The position numbers and the translations under genes are program-made. Of a stretch of 64,000 nt of DNA, positions 46,631-54,880 are shown piece by piece. The DNA is from Citrifermentans bemidjiense Bem. GTDB taxonomy: Bacteria > Desulfobacterota > Desulfuromonadia > Geobacterales > Geobacteraceae. Position 1 is the stretch's first letter. Each line of letters begins with the position of its first letter. The stretch lies in assembly GCF_000020725.1 (NCBI RefSeq), contig NC_011146.1, forward strand, positions 124,001 to 188,000. Reading direction: 5' to 3'. The notes under the pieces were generated by a model. It saw only the letters and a list, made by a program, of their open reading frames with translations. It was not told the origin of the DNA and did not search any database.

Positions 46631-47491
46631 CTACCCTCCTACGATGGTTCCGCCGTTTGGGTGCAGCACCTGCCCGGTCATGTAGGAGCCCCCTTCGGAG
46701 GCGAGGAAGACGTAGCTGTGGGCCACTTCCACCGGCTGTCCCGCCCTCTTCAAAAGCACGTTCCCGCCGAACTGCTCGGTCTTCTCCTCCGGAAAGGTTC
46801 CGGGGATGAGCGGGGTCCAGATCGGACCTGGGGCGACGGCGTTCACCAGGATCCCCTTTCCAGCGAGCGAGAGGGCAAGGGAGCGGGTGAAGGCAACGAT
46901 GGCCCCCTTAGTGGAGGAGTAGTCGAGGAGGTTGGGGTTTCCCTTGTAGGCGGTTACCGAGGTGGTGTTGATGATCCGCGATCCTTCTTGCAAATGCTTG
47001 AGAGCGGCCTTCACCAGGTAGAAATAGGAAAAGATGTTGGTCCTGAAGGTCCGCTCCAACTGCTCAGAGGAGATCTCTTCTATGCTCTCGCGGTAATGTT
47101 GCTCGGCCGCGTTGTTCACCACTATGTCCAGCCGGCCAAATGCCTCCAACGTCTTTTTCACGATGTCGAGGCAGAACTGCTCCTGACCCACGTCGCCCCG
47201 GAAGGCGAGGCAGCGCACCCCCTCCCGCTCCACGATGTCCCGGGTCTCTTTCGCGTCCTGGTCTTCCTCCAGGTATCCGAAAGCGATGTTGGCACCCTCG
47301 CGGGCAAAGGCGATGGCGACGGCCCGGCCGATGCCGCTGTCGCCGCCGGTGATGAGGGCGGTTTTTCCCTGCAGCTTTCCGGCCCCGCGGTACTCGAACT
47401 CGCCGCTTTGCGGCCGGGGCGTCATCTCGGCTTCTTTTCCCGGCTGCGCCTGGCGCTGCGGCGGGAACTGTTTCCCTTCTTCGGTCGGCAT
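46631..47491 (-). CDS. short-chain dehydrogenase/reductase (YghA/YdaD-type)
   Basis: The 286-residue protein has the NAD(P)-binding motif TGGDSGIGRA (residues about 48-57), NNAAEQ, and the catalytic YxxxK in YSSTKGA with SVTA upstream. The long N-terminal extension (residues 1-40, Pro/Gln-rich) is typical of the stress-linked SDR group such as general stress protein 39. The substrate cannot be read from sequence. AAAGGAG precedes the ATG, and it lies between the BrkB-like gene and a zinc alcohol dehydrogenase. Confidence 0.92.
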   Translation of the reverse strand: MPTEEGKQFPPQRQAQPGKEAEMTPRPQSGEFEYRGAGKLQGKTALITGGDSGIGRAVAIAFAREGANIAFGYLEEDQDAKETRDIVEREGVRCLAFRGDVGQEQFCLDIVKKTLEAFGRLDIVVNNAAEQHYRESIEEISSEQLERTFRTNIFSYFYLVKAALKHLQEGSRIINTTSVTAYKGNPNLLDYSSTKGAIVAFTRSLALSLAGKGILVNAVAPGPIWTPLIPGTFPEEKTEQFGGNVLLKRAGQPVEVAHSYVFLASEGGSYMTGQVLHPNGGTIVGG

Positions 47492-47527
47492 CTGGTATCT
47501 CCTTTGACGGCGTGCTGCGCGGCCGGG

Positions 47528-48733
47528 TTACGGGGAGGCTGGTTCTGTCTTCGGGGCGGCGTGCTCCGGTGTGAGCGCGATCTTGATGCAGGAATCCTGC
47601 TTCTTCAGGAAGGTGCGGTAGCCGGCGGGCGCGTCCTCCAGCGACATCCTGTGGGTGATGATGGAGGAGGGATCGATCTGCTGCTCCGCGACCAGCTTCA
47701 CCAGGTGAGGGAGGTACTTGTGCACGTGGGCCTGCCCTCCGCGCACGGTGAGCCCTTTGGCGAAGATGGCCCCCATGGGGAACTTGTCGATGAATCCGCT
47801 GTAGACACCGGAGATAGAAAGGGTGCCTCCTTTGCGGCACGCCCGAACCAGCTGGCGCAGCGCAGAGGCACGGTCGGTCTCCAGACGCAGTGTCTGTTTC
47901 ACCAGGTCGTAGACATCCTCTATGCCTGTGCCGCGGGCCTCGAGGCCGACCGCGTCGATGCAGGAGTCGGGGCCGCGGCCGCCGGTCATGTTCTGCAACT
48001 GCTCGGCTACGTCCACCTCCTCGTAGTTGAGCACCTCGGCCTGGCACTGGCTGTGCGCCATCTGCAGGCGGTCGGGGAACCGGTCGATGCCGATCACCCG
48101 CTCGGCTCCGAGAAGCTTCGCCGATTTCATGGCCAGAAGCCCCACCGGTCCGCATCCCCAGACGGCGACGGTATCCCCCGGGTTGATATTGCAGTAGACG
48201 GCGGCCTGGTAGCCGGTCGGCATTATGTCGGTTAGGAGCACCACTTGCTCGTACGGTATCCCGTCCGGTATCTTCTCGAGCCCCACGTCGGCGAAGGGAA
48301 CGCGGACGTATTCAGCCTGGCCGCCCGCATACCCCCCGTAGAGATGGGAGTAACCGAAGATCCCGCCGCCGGTGTCGCCGTAGATGTGTTCCATCATCCA
48401 GGAGTTCGGGTTGGTGTTGTCGCAAAGCGACCAGAGCTCGTGCTTGCAGTACCAGCACGCGCCGCAACTGATGGGAAACGGCACGATGACGCGGTCGCCG
48501 ACCCTGAAGTGGGTGACGCCGGGGCAGGCCGCGACGATCTCACCGACGAACTCGTGCCCCAGGATGTCCCCCTTTTTCATGGTGGGGACGTAGCCGTTGT
48601 AAAGGTGCAGGTCGGAACCGCAGATGCAGGTGAGGGCGACCTTAACGATGACGTCCCCCTTCTGTACGATCTCCGGGTCGGGCACGGTGTCCACCCGCAC
48701 GTCCTGTTTGCCATGCCAGCATACTGCCCTCAT
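47528..48733 (-). CDS. zinc-dependent alcohol dehydrogenase, formaldehyde dehydrogenase-like
   Basis: The product (401 aa) starts MRAVCWHGKQDVRVDTVPDP and has CGSDLHLYNG, GHEFVGEIV and a four-cysteine structural zinc lobe (CGACWYCKHELWSLC), plus the cofactor fold VWGCGPVGLLAMKSAKLLGA. It belongs to the medium-chain family, close to glutathione-independent formaldehyde dehydrogenases. AAGGAGGAGAT precedes the ATG at 48733; the open frame further upstream is spurious. Pseudomonas PA2158, in the stress region I recall, is a similar gene. Confidence 0.92.
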   Translation of the reverse strand: MRAVCWHGKQDVRVDTVPDPEIVQKGDVIVKVALTCICGSDLHLYNGYVPTMKKGDILGHEFVGEIVAACPGVTHFRVGDRVIVPFPISCGACWYCKHELWSLCDNTNPNSWMMEHIYGDTGGGIFGYSHLYGGYAGGQAEYVRVPFADVGLEKIPDGIPYEQVVLLTDIMPTGYQAAVYCNINPGDTVAVWGCGPVGLLAMKSAKLLGAERVIGIDRFPDRLQMAHSQCQAEVLNYEEVDVAEQLQNMTGGRGPDSCIDAVGLEARGTGIEDVYDLVKQTLRLETDRASALRQLVRACRKGGTLSISGVYSGFIDKFPMGAIFAKGLTVRGGQAHVHKYLPHLVKLVAEQQIDPSSIITHRMSLEDAPAGYRTFLKKQDSCIKIALTPEHAAPKTEPASP

Positions 48734-48780
48734 ATCTCCTCCTTGTCGCGTCCCGGTTCCGGGCGCTCGGCTCGGTTTTA

Positions 48781-49509
48781 TTAGGCGGTCCGCCTCGCGG
48801 TCGTCTCCTCGCCCACTTCGAGGATCTGCTTCAAGCGCTTGAGATCCTCTTCCAGCTGCTGGGCGTTCAGTCCGTGAGCGATCTTCATTGCGGCCCTTCC
48901 GGCGGTGCCGCCGGGGGGGTAGTAGTCGATGCTTACCCGCACCTCGGTGCCGCGGTTGCCGGGGGCCTCCTTGAACTCCACCGTTCCCTTGTTGGGAATG
49001 TCGGCGCTTCCCACCGAGTGCCAGCTGATCTGCTGCCCCGGGGTGTCCTCCATCATCTCTGCGTCCCATTCCGTAGAGAGCCCGCCGGGTCCGACCGCTT
49101 TCCAGTGCGAGGTACGCTCGCCGGTGACCTGCACCGATTCCAGATGCTTCATGAAACGGGGCAGGTTGTCCAGGTGGCGCCAGAACTCGTAGACCTGGTG
49201 CGGCGGCAGGCCGATGGTCACCACCTTCTCTATGCGCAGTCCCGATCCCTGTGTGTGCACGGTGTCCACCCCCATCGCCTCATACATGCCGCAGTGTCCG
49301 GTCTGTCCCCGGTAAAGGAGCATCCCTCCGCTGGCAATCATGGCCAGGCCGGAGAGGTAGTTCCGCCTGCCGATGCTCCAGAGCCCGGAGAGGGCCAGGG
49401 CCGCTCCGCCTGCCATGGATGCCTTCCGCTCTCCCGGCCCCACGTTCACCCGCTTTTGTCTGCTTTGCCCCCGGTACGCGCGGCTCTGCTCGGTTGCGCT
49501 GGTTTCCAT
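48781..49509 (-). CDS. SRPBCC (START-like) protein with DUF2892-type membrane N-terminus
   Basis: Residues 1-35 are basic and soluble, 36-75 hold two short hydrophobic segments (MAGGAALALSGLW, YLSGLAMIASGGMLLYRG) like DUF2892, and 90-240 form an SRPBCC/cyclase-like domain (IEKVVTIGLPPHQVYEFWRH, LPRFMKHLESVQV, TEVRVSIDYYPPGG). It could bind a lipid or other hydrophobic ligand at the membrane (inference). The ATG at 49509 follows AAGGAGGATAAGC. It lies just upstream of the alcohol dehydrogenase on the same strand. Confidence 0.88.
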   Translation of the reverse strand: METSATEQSRAYRGQSRQKRVNVGPGERKASMAGGAALALSGLWSIGRRNYLSGLAMIASGGMLLYRGQTGHCGMYEAMGVDTVHTQGSGLRIEKVVTIGLPPHQVYEFWRHLDNLPRFMKHLESVQVTGERTSHWKAVGPGGLSTEWDAEMMEDTPGQQISWHSVGSADIPNKGTVEFKEAPGNRGTEVRVSIDYYPPGGTAGRAAMKIAHGLNAQQLEEDLKRLKQILEVGEETTARRTA

Positions 49510-49660
49510 GCTTATCCTCCTTAGAACCATCGATGCTGTTTTTTATTAGTATCTTTTAAGAATTGAAATAAACTAACACAGCGACTTTGGATTGCAACAG
49601 ACGTGGGGGGATTTTGGATGGTCAAAAATCAGGTGAGGATGAGCCGGTCGGATGGGGGGG

Positions 49661-49709
49661 AAGGGGACAGGCTACTTATTTGTTCGGAAAAGTAGCCTGT
49701 CCCCTTTTC
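49661..49709. repeat. dispersed palindrome (GGGGACAGGCTAC element), copy 2
   Basis: Perfect 17-base arms AAGGGGACAGGCTACTT and complement, with a 12-base loop and a T-run on the plus strand. It lies 7 bases after the Ku gene stop (minus strand) and shares its core with the copy at 45544-45593. Confidence 0.85.
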
Positions 49710-49715
49710 GTTGCT

Positions 49716-50495
49716 TCAGGCAGCCTCTTTTCTTTTCTGCTTAATGCTCTCCTTCAAAAGCGCCATCATGTCGGCGACTCTCGGTGGAGGAGGCTGTTTG
49801 GCCTGGGGGGCGGGCATTCTTCCCTGGGCCTTTTCCTCTATGATCCGCTTCAGGTCGTCTACGTACTGGTCCTTGTATTTCTCTGGGTCGAACTTCACCG
49901 TCAATTGGTCGATCAGGGAAAGCGCCAGCGTCACCTCCTGCTCGCGCAGGTTCTCGTCCCCCGGAAGTTTCAGGTCCGAGGCGTCCCGCACCTCCTCGGC
50001 ATACCTGATCTGGTTCAGCACCAGCACCTGGTCCAGCGGTCTTAAGATGCCGATGCTCCCCCTGTTCCTGAGCACGTAATGTGCTACTCCCACCTTTCCC
50101 GAACGCTTCAGCGCCTCCCTCAAGAGCGCGTACGCTTTGGGCCCGGTCTTCTCCGGTTCCAGGTAGTACGGCTTCTCGAAGAACCTGGTGTCGATCTCCC
50201 GCTCGTCTATGAAATCGACGATATCGATGAGGTGGGTTTTTTCCAGGCTCGCGTTCTCGAAGTCCTGGTCGGTCAGCACGATGTATTCGCCGTCGCTGTA
50301 CTCATACCCTTTCACGATCTCCTCATAGGGGACCTCCTGATTGTCATTTTTGCAGACCCTCAGGTATTTGATGGGGCAGAGATCGCTCTTGCGCAGCATG
50401 TCCAAGTCAAGCGTGTTGCTTTGGGAACCGCTGTAAAGCTTCACCGGGATATTCACCAGGCCAAAGCTGATCGAACCGGACCACATCGCCCTCAT
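49716..50495 (-). CDS. ku: Ku protein, double-strand break end-binding (NHEJ)
   Basis: The 259-residue protein opens with MRAMWSGSISFGLVNIPVKL, the bacterial Ku signature, continues with LRVCKNDNQEVPYEEIVKGY and LVLNQIRYAEEVRDAS, and ends in a Lys-rich tail (KESIKQKRKEAA). The ring-shaped homodimer binds DNA ends and recruits LigD, encoded 18.5 kb to the left. GAGGTGAGAC precedes the start. Located between an SRPBCC gene and a divergent DUF748 gene. Confidence 0.96.
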   Translation of the reverse strand: MRAMWSGSISFGLVNIPVKLYSGSQSNTLDLDMLRKSDLCPIKYLRVCKNDNQEVPYEEIVKGYEYSDGEYIVLTDQDFENASLEKTHLIDIVDFIDEREIDTRFFEKPYYLEPEKTGPKAYALLREALKRSGKVGVAHYVLRNRGSIGILRPLDQVLVLNQIRYAEEVRDASDLKLPGDENLREQEVTLALSLIDQLTVKFDPEKYKDQYVDDLKRIIEEKAQGRMPAPQAKQPPPPRVADMMALLKESIKQKRKEAA

Positions 50496-50725
50496 GTCTC
50501 ACCTCCTCACCTTGCCGTACCTTGTTCGACGAGGCACGGCGCGGTTTACACTGCTGAATTTGTCGATGCAGGTGGATTTTACCATCAATGGAGCACCGCG
50601 CCCTCCCGCTTCTCTGCCTGTGCGCTGCCGCGCTGATGCAGAAGCGGCGCAGGCTTGCTGCACAAAGTGCCATACCGGCGCAGTTTTCTGCCGCAAAGAC
50701 GGCGCGCTAAAAGCGGCTGCCGCGA

Positions 50726-50753
50726 TTGACAAAGCAAAGCGAGTGCATACATT
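50726..50753 (+). promoter_or_regulatory. sigma-70-type promoter of the DUF748 gene string
   Basis: TTGACA (50726-50731), a 16-base spacer and TACATT (50748-50753) lie about 60 bases before the start at 50812. Confidence 0.55.
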
Positions 50754-50811
50754 TGTTAACGGAATTTAATCATTGGCGAGGGCAGGGAGCACACAACCCC
50801 CTGGAGAAGAT

Positions 50812-52437
50812 ATGGTTGAAGAAAGCGGACAACATGCGCACGGCGCAGGTAAGAAATTGCTGAGCACGAAGCTGCTGCTCTGGATAGTGGGAATCGTCGT
50901 CGCCCTGGTCCTGATCGTGTTCATCGCCAGTTTCTTCATCGACGAACCTTTGCGGCGCGCGACTGAAAAGAAGATGAACCAGAGCCTCAAGGGGTACTCG
51001 GTCCGCCTTCCCAAGCTGCATTTCAGCCTGATCGGGCTTTCCATCACGCTGAAAGGGCTCACCGTTTCGCAGCAGGCGCATCCTGAGCCGCCGGTGGCGG
51101 AGTTCCCGTACCTGCGGGCCAGCGTTCATTGGCGCGAGATCCTCTCGGGAAAGCTGGTCGGAGAGATGAGGCTGGACGACCCGAAGATCCACATAAACCT
51201 GACACAGCTAAAGAGCGAGGCCAAGAGCAAGGTCCCCATGAAGGAAAAGGGGTGGCAGCAGGCGGTGGAGGCCATTTACCCCTTGAAGATCAACCACCTG
51301 AAGATCAACGACGCGAGCATTACCTACATCGACGAGGATGCCAAGCGCCCCCTCGTGCTCAGCAACCTGGACCTGGAGGCGAACAACATCCGCAACATCC
51401 ACCTGCCGGACAAGGTCTATCCCTCATCCTTCCACCTGGAAACGGACATATTCAAGACCGGCCACGGGACCGTCGACGGCAAGGCCAATTTCCTGGCCGA
51501 GCCGACACCCGCGGTGAAGGCGGACCTGAAGCTGGAAAAGGTCCCCATCGACTATTTCCAGCCGGTTTTGGCCCGCTACAACATGTCCGTCCAAGGCGGG
51601 GCGCTGAGCGGCAACGGCGACATCGAGTACGGACGAAAGGTGCAGACGGCACGCCTGAAAAAACTGGTGATCAGCGGGGTCACTATGACCTACTTCCATT
51701 CGGAAAAGACCGCGGCGGTGGAGAAAAGAAGGGCGGAAAAGGTGAAGGCGGCGGCGAAAGAGGTGAGCAACAAGCCGAACCTGGTGCTGAGCATCGAACA
51801 GTTCGACCTGGTCCGCTCCAACCTCGGGATGATGTACAACGCAGGCGGGAAAAAGTTCCGCATCTTTGTCGCCGACACCGATTTCAGCCTGAGCAACTTT
51901 TCCAACCAGTTCTCCCGGGGGGCGGCGAAGGCGAAGCTAAGCGGCAAGTTCATGGGCAGCGGCATGACCAGCGCATCGGGAGACTTTCGTCCCGAGAAGA
52001 ACGGCCCCGACTTCGATCTCTACCTGAAGATCACCAACACCCAGCTTACCTCCCTCAACGACCTGCTCCGCTCCTATGGGGATTTCGACGTCACGGCGGG
52101 GACGTTTTCGCTGGTGACCGAGCTGCATGTGAAGAACGAGAGAGTAGACGGCTACATCAAACCGTTTTTCCGCGACATGAAGGTCTACGACCGTCGCCAG
52201 GACAAGAACAAAGGGTTCTTTAAGCAGGTGAAGGAAATTCTGATCGGAGGCATCGCCAAGATCCTGGAAAACAAGCAGCGGGACCAGGTTGCGACCAAGG
52301 CGGACATCTCGGGTCCTTTGAAGAACCCGCAGACCAGCACTTGGCAGATTGTGGTGCAACTGGTGCGCAACGCCTTCTTCAAGGCCATTGTTCCCACCTT
52401 CGAGAGGGATGTGACGGCGCTGGGGAAAAAGCGCTAG
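50812..52437 (+). CDS. DUF748 (AsmA-like) envelope protein
   Basis: The 541-residue product has an N-terminal TM segment (about 18-40, LLLWIVGIVVALVLIVFIAS), then a long periplasmic beta-rich region with EPLRRATEKKMNQSLKGYSV and LSITLKGLTV, the DUF748/AsmA pattern. Such proteins are large bridge-like envelope factors thought to handle lipids; this is inferred from relatives. GGAGAAGAT precedes the ATG; a TTG 39 bases upstream is an alternative. It heads a same-direction run of small stress-type genes. Confidence 0.88.
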   Translation: MVEESGQHAHGAGKKLLSTKLLLWIVGIVVALVLIVFIASFFIDEPLRRATEKKMNQSLKGYSVRLPKLHFSLIGLSITLKGLTVSQQAHPEPPVAEFPYLRASVHWREILSGKLVGEMRLDDPKIHINLTQLKSEAKSKVPMKEKGWQQAVEAIYPLKINHLKINDASITYIDEDAKRPLVLSNLDLEANNIRNIHLPDKVYPSSFHLETDIFKTGHGTVDGKANFLAEPTPAVKADLKLEKVPIDYFQPVLARYNMSVQGGALSGNGDIEYGRKVQTARLKKLVISGVTMTYFHSEKTAAVEKRRAEKVKAAAKEVSNKPNLVLSIEQFDLVRSNLGMMYNAGGKKFRIFVADTDFSLSNFSNQFSRGAAKAKLSGKFMGSGMTSASGDFRPEKNGPDFDLYLKITNTQLTSLNDLLRSYGDFDVTAGTFSLVTELHVKNERVDGYIKPFFRDMKVYDRRQDKNKGFFKQVKEILIGGIAKILENKQRDQVATKADISGPLKNPQTSTWQIVVQLVRNAFFKAIVPTFERDVTALGKKR

Positions 52438-52471
52438 AGAAGGACCCGCCGCAAAGGCAAAGGAGGTGGCT

Positions 52472-52624
52472 ATGAGAAACGTCGTGCTGCTGATTTTAAT
52501 CCTGCTGGTCATCGCGGTGCTACCGACCTGGCCCTACAGCGCGGGATGGGGTTACTTCCCGAGCGGCGGGTTGGGGGTGGTGCTGGTGGTCCTGCTGTTG
52601 CTGGTCATCATGGAACGCATCTAG
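52472..52624 (+). CDS. DUF3309 small membrane protein (50 aa)
   Basis: The 50-residue product has a first hydrophobic helix (VVLLILILLVIAVLPTWPYS), a short GWGYFPSGG loop and a second helix (LGVVLVVLLLLVIMERI). The PTWPYS..WGYFPSGG centre is the DUF3309 signature. AAAGGAGGTGGCT precedes the ATG. Function unknown; common in soil proteobacteria. Confidence 0.9.
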   Translation: MRNVVLLILILLVIAVLPTWPYSAGWGYFPSGGLGVVLVVLLLLVIMERI

Positions 52625-52669
52625 CGGCGACCGGCGGGTGTGGGAACGACGGGTAACAAGGAGGCGAAC

Positions 52670-52852
52670 ATGCCGAAGTATGGGAAGAAAGCGCAGGAAA
52701 CGGTGCATGAAGTCATGGACAAGTTCAAAAAGGGTGATTTGAAAAGCGGCAGCGGCAAGAAGGTGACAGACCGCAAGCAGGCCGTTGCCATCGGTCTTTC
52801 GGAGGCGCGCGAAAAAGGGGCCAAGGTGCCTGAACCTCCGAAGAAGAAGTAA
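52670..52852 (+). CDS. DUF6496-type small basic protein (60 aa)
   Basis: The basic peptide starts MPKYGKKAQETVHEVMDKFK and continues KGDLKSGSGKKVTDRKQAVA and IGLSEAREKGAKVPEPPKKK. The KYGKKAQETV...GSGKKVTDRKQAVAIGLSEAR pattern is a known small conserved family. AAGGAGGCGAAC precedes the ATG; an in-frame start 30 bases upstream lacks one. Lys-rich ends suggest nucleic-acid contact, not proven. Confidence 0.85.
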   Translation: MPKYGKKAQETVHEVMDKFKKGDLKSGSGKKVTDRKQAVAIGLSEAREKGAKVPEPPKKK

Positions 52853-52894
52853 CCAGGCACCATAACCAGCAAGGGAAATTAAAAGGAGGCTGTC

Positions 52895-53458
52895 ATGGCA
52901 AAAAACATCGCGGTATTCGGCATCTATCACAGCAGGGAGAGCGTAGAGAACGCAGTCGACGCACTGAGGGCAGCGGATTTCCGCAACACCGACATCTCCG
53001 TGCTCTTCTCCGAGAACGTCGGCACCAAGGACTTCGCCCATGAAAAGCACACCAAGGTCCCTGAGGGGTCGAGTGCGGGCGCTGGGACTGGCGCGGTGAT
53101 CGGCGGGGCGTTGGGCTGGCTCACCGGCATCGGCGCCCTCGCAATCCCCGGCGTCGGCCCGTTCATCGCGGCGGGACCGATCGTGGCAGCCTTGGCGGGT
53201 GTCGGAGCAGGCGGGGTTATCGGCGGCATAGCCGGCGCGCTGGTGGGGATGGGGATCCCCGAATACGAGGCGAAGCGGTACGAAGGGCGGGTCAAGGAAG
53301 GGGGGATTCTCCTCTCGGTCCATTGCGACAACGCCGACTGGAAAAAACGAGGGATGGACGTCCTGAGGCAGACCGGCGCAGCAGACATCGGGTCCGAAGG
53401 CGAATCCAAGGCCGACTTCGCCAGCTCGGACAAACCCAAGCCGCGGGGGAGCGCATAA
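52895..53458 (+). CDS. YflT/GSP17M-like general stress protein with glycine-rich hydrophobic centre
   Basis: The 187-residue product has an N-terminal ferredoxin-like fold (IAVFGIYHSRESVENAVDAL, FRNTDISVLFSEN), a long Gly/Ala-rich hydrophobic block (residues 64-120, GGALGWLTGIGALAIPGVGP and AALAGVGAGGVIGGIAGALV), then AKRYEGRVKEGGILLSVHCD. This is the general-stress protein 17M-like pattern often annotated YflT or DUF3341-like. AAAAGGAGGCTGTC precedes the ATG. Part of the stress string between DUF6496 and hemerythrin. Confidence 0.85.
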   Translation: MAKNIAVFGIYHSRESVENAVDALRAADFRNTDISVLFSENVGTKDFAHEKHTKVPEGSSAGAGTGAVIGGALGWLTGIGALAIPGVGPFIAAGPIVAALAGVGAGGVIGGIAGALVGMGIPEYEAKRYEGRVKEGGILLSVHCDNADWKKRGMDVLRQTGAADIGSEGESKADFASSDKPKPRGSA

Positions 53459-53571
53459 AAACGGCGTCCCCCCTTTCGTCCTCAACTCCACCCTGCATGG
53501 CACGAACTGCCTGAGGAGGAGGGAGGACAAAGCGGAGAGGGCTAACGGCAAAACGTCAATAGGAGGACCGA

Positions 53572-54087
53572 ATGCCGACCACCAAATCAAGCAGCGAATC
53601 GCACGCCAAGTCGTCTGAGCTCACCATCTTCGACGTGCTAAAGCAGGATCACGAGAAGGCCCGCTACCTGTTCGACAAGGCCCAAAAAGCGGGCCGCAAG
53701 GAGATCTCCACGCTGCAGAAGTTGTTCGCCCAGCTGGAAGAGGAGCTGGAAATTCACATGGAAGGCGAGGAGCGTTTCTTCTACAGTGTCCTGGAGCAAA
53801 ACGAGGAGATGCGCGACAAAGTGCTGCAGTCCTTTGAGGAGCACCAGGTGGCGAGGACCATGCTGGGCACCTTCCAGGCGCTCGCCGTCGACGACGAGCG
53901 CTGGATGGCGAAGATGCAGGTCCTGAACGAGATCGTCGAGCATCACATGCAGGAAGAAGAGCGCGAGGTCTTCAAGCTTGCCAGGAAGGCGCTGGGCAAG
54001 GAGCAGCAGCACGAGATCGCGCTGCAGTTCCAAAGAAACAAGCGTGAGGGCCGCAAATCTTCCCGGGGAGCCCCGGTAGAGGGGTAG
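53572..54087 (+). CDS. hemerythrin HHE-domain protein
   Basis: The 171-residue helical protein has the HHE motifs (FDVLKQDHEKARYLFDKAQ; LEEELEIHMEGEERFFYSVL; EEHQVARTMLG; NEIVEHHMQEEEREVF) that bind a di-iron centre. It may sense or hold oxygen, NO or iron. The N-terminus is Ser/Lys-rich. TAGGAGGACCG precedes the ATG and a terminator follows, ending the stress string. Confidence 0.93.
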   Translation: MPTTKSSSESHAKSSELTIFDVLKQDHEKARYLFDKAQKAGRKEISTLQKLFAQLEEELEIHMEGEERFFYSVLEQNEEMRDKVLQSFEEHQVARTMLGTFQALAVDDERWMAKMQVLNEIVEHHMQEEEREVFKLARKALGKEQQHEIALQFQRNKREGRKSSRGAPVEG

Positions 54088-54106
54088 GGAACCACACAGC
54101 AAGGGG

Positions 54107-54161
54107 AAAAGGCGGCGCCGCATCCGGAAAGAGGTACTCCGGTCCTGTGCCGCCTTTTTTT
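54107..54161 (+). terminator. terminator after the hemerythrin gene
   Basis: A long hairpin starting AAAAGGCGGC and ending GCCGCC with an inner stem (TCCGGA...TCCGG) is followed by a run of seven T. Confidence 0.85.
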
Positions 54162-54181
54162 GTGACAGTCAAAAAGAATGC

Positions 54182-54209
54182 TTGTGTATCTGTTAATGTA
54201 TGTTATAAA
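54182..54209 (+). promoter_or_regulatory. predicted promoter of the first CheY-like gene
   Basis: TTGTGT, a 16-base spacer and TATAAA (54204-54209). The leader before the start at 54470 would be about 250 bases, and 54300-54420 looks able to fold (GGGG/CCCC and AGAGG-rich segments). Confidence 0.45.
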
Positions 54210-54469
54210 ATTATTCGGCATTCAGGAGAACGCTGCCGATAAGTTATAAAAGAAATTCTGAAAGTAAGATATCACTAAAAAGAAGCAAGCAGATACTCAC
54301 AAGGTTTGAACACGCGGGGGCTTTTGAAGCGATAACCGTGGGCCGGTAGAGAGGCGGCTAGCTCTATGACAGAGGTCCCCAGGCTCCTGAGTAAAAAGGA
54401 CATTTCTGAAGGACAAAGAGACTACCGATGCAGATCTATTCACCGAGAACCGCAGTTTGTGGAGGCGCT

Positions 54470-54880
54470 ATGCAAGACGCTGAGATTTTGCTTGTAGAGG
54501 ATAACAGCAATTGCGAAGAGCTTGCCTTGCGTGCCTTGAGGAAAGCCGGGTACAGCAATGTGGCAGTTGCGCGCGACGGTGCGGAGGCGCTTGGTATGCT
54601 GCTGGGGGAGGCGGCGGAGGGAAGGGGGCACAACGAGCCTGACTTTGTGCTCCTCGACATGAAGCTCCCAAAGATCGACGGTGTCGGGGTGCTGCAGAAG
54701 ATCCGCAGCGACGAACGTACCAAGAGACTGAAGGTATTCGCCCTCTCCTCCTCCGAGGACCCGAAGGACCTGGAGGAGTGCCGGAATCTGGGGGTGCTGG
54801 CGGTGCTCTCCAAACCGTTGAACCCGGAAGTTCTGAGATTCTGGCTTTCGGAAGAGCCGGTGGGTACCCCCCGCCAATAG
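54470..54880 (+). CDS. CheY-like single-domain response regulator
   Basis: The 136-residue product is only a receiver domain: EILLVEDNSNCEEL (acidic pocket), FVLLDMKLPKIDGVGVL (phosphorylated Asp in LLDMKLP), FALSSSEDPKDLEEC and VLAVLSKPLNPEVL (conserved Lys). It likely passes phosphate from an unseen histidine kinase. GGAGGCGCT precedes the ATG at 54470; an ATG 42 bases upstream is less likely. No output domain. Confidence 0.92.
   Translation: MQDAEILLVEDNSNCEELALRALRKAGYSNVAVARDGAEALGMLLGEAAEGRGHNEPDFVLLDMKLPKIDGVGVLQKIRSDERTKRLKVFALSSSEDPKDLEECRNLGVLAVLSKPLNPEVLRFWLSEEPVGTPRQ

Noticed and set aside
54235-54242. GCCGATAA, a perfect sigma-28 -10 box
   Set aside because: No TAAA -35 element at the required spacing; the nearest one is about 6 bases too far.
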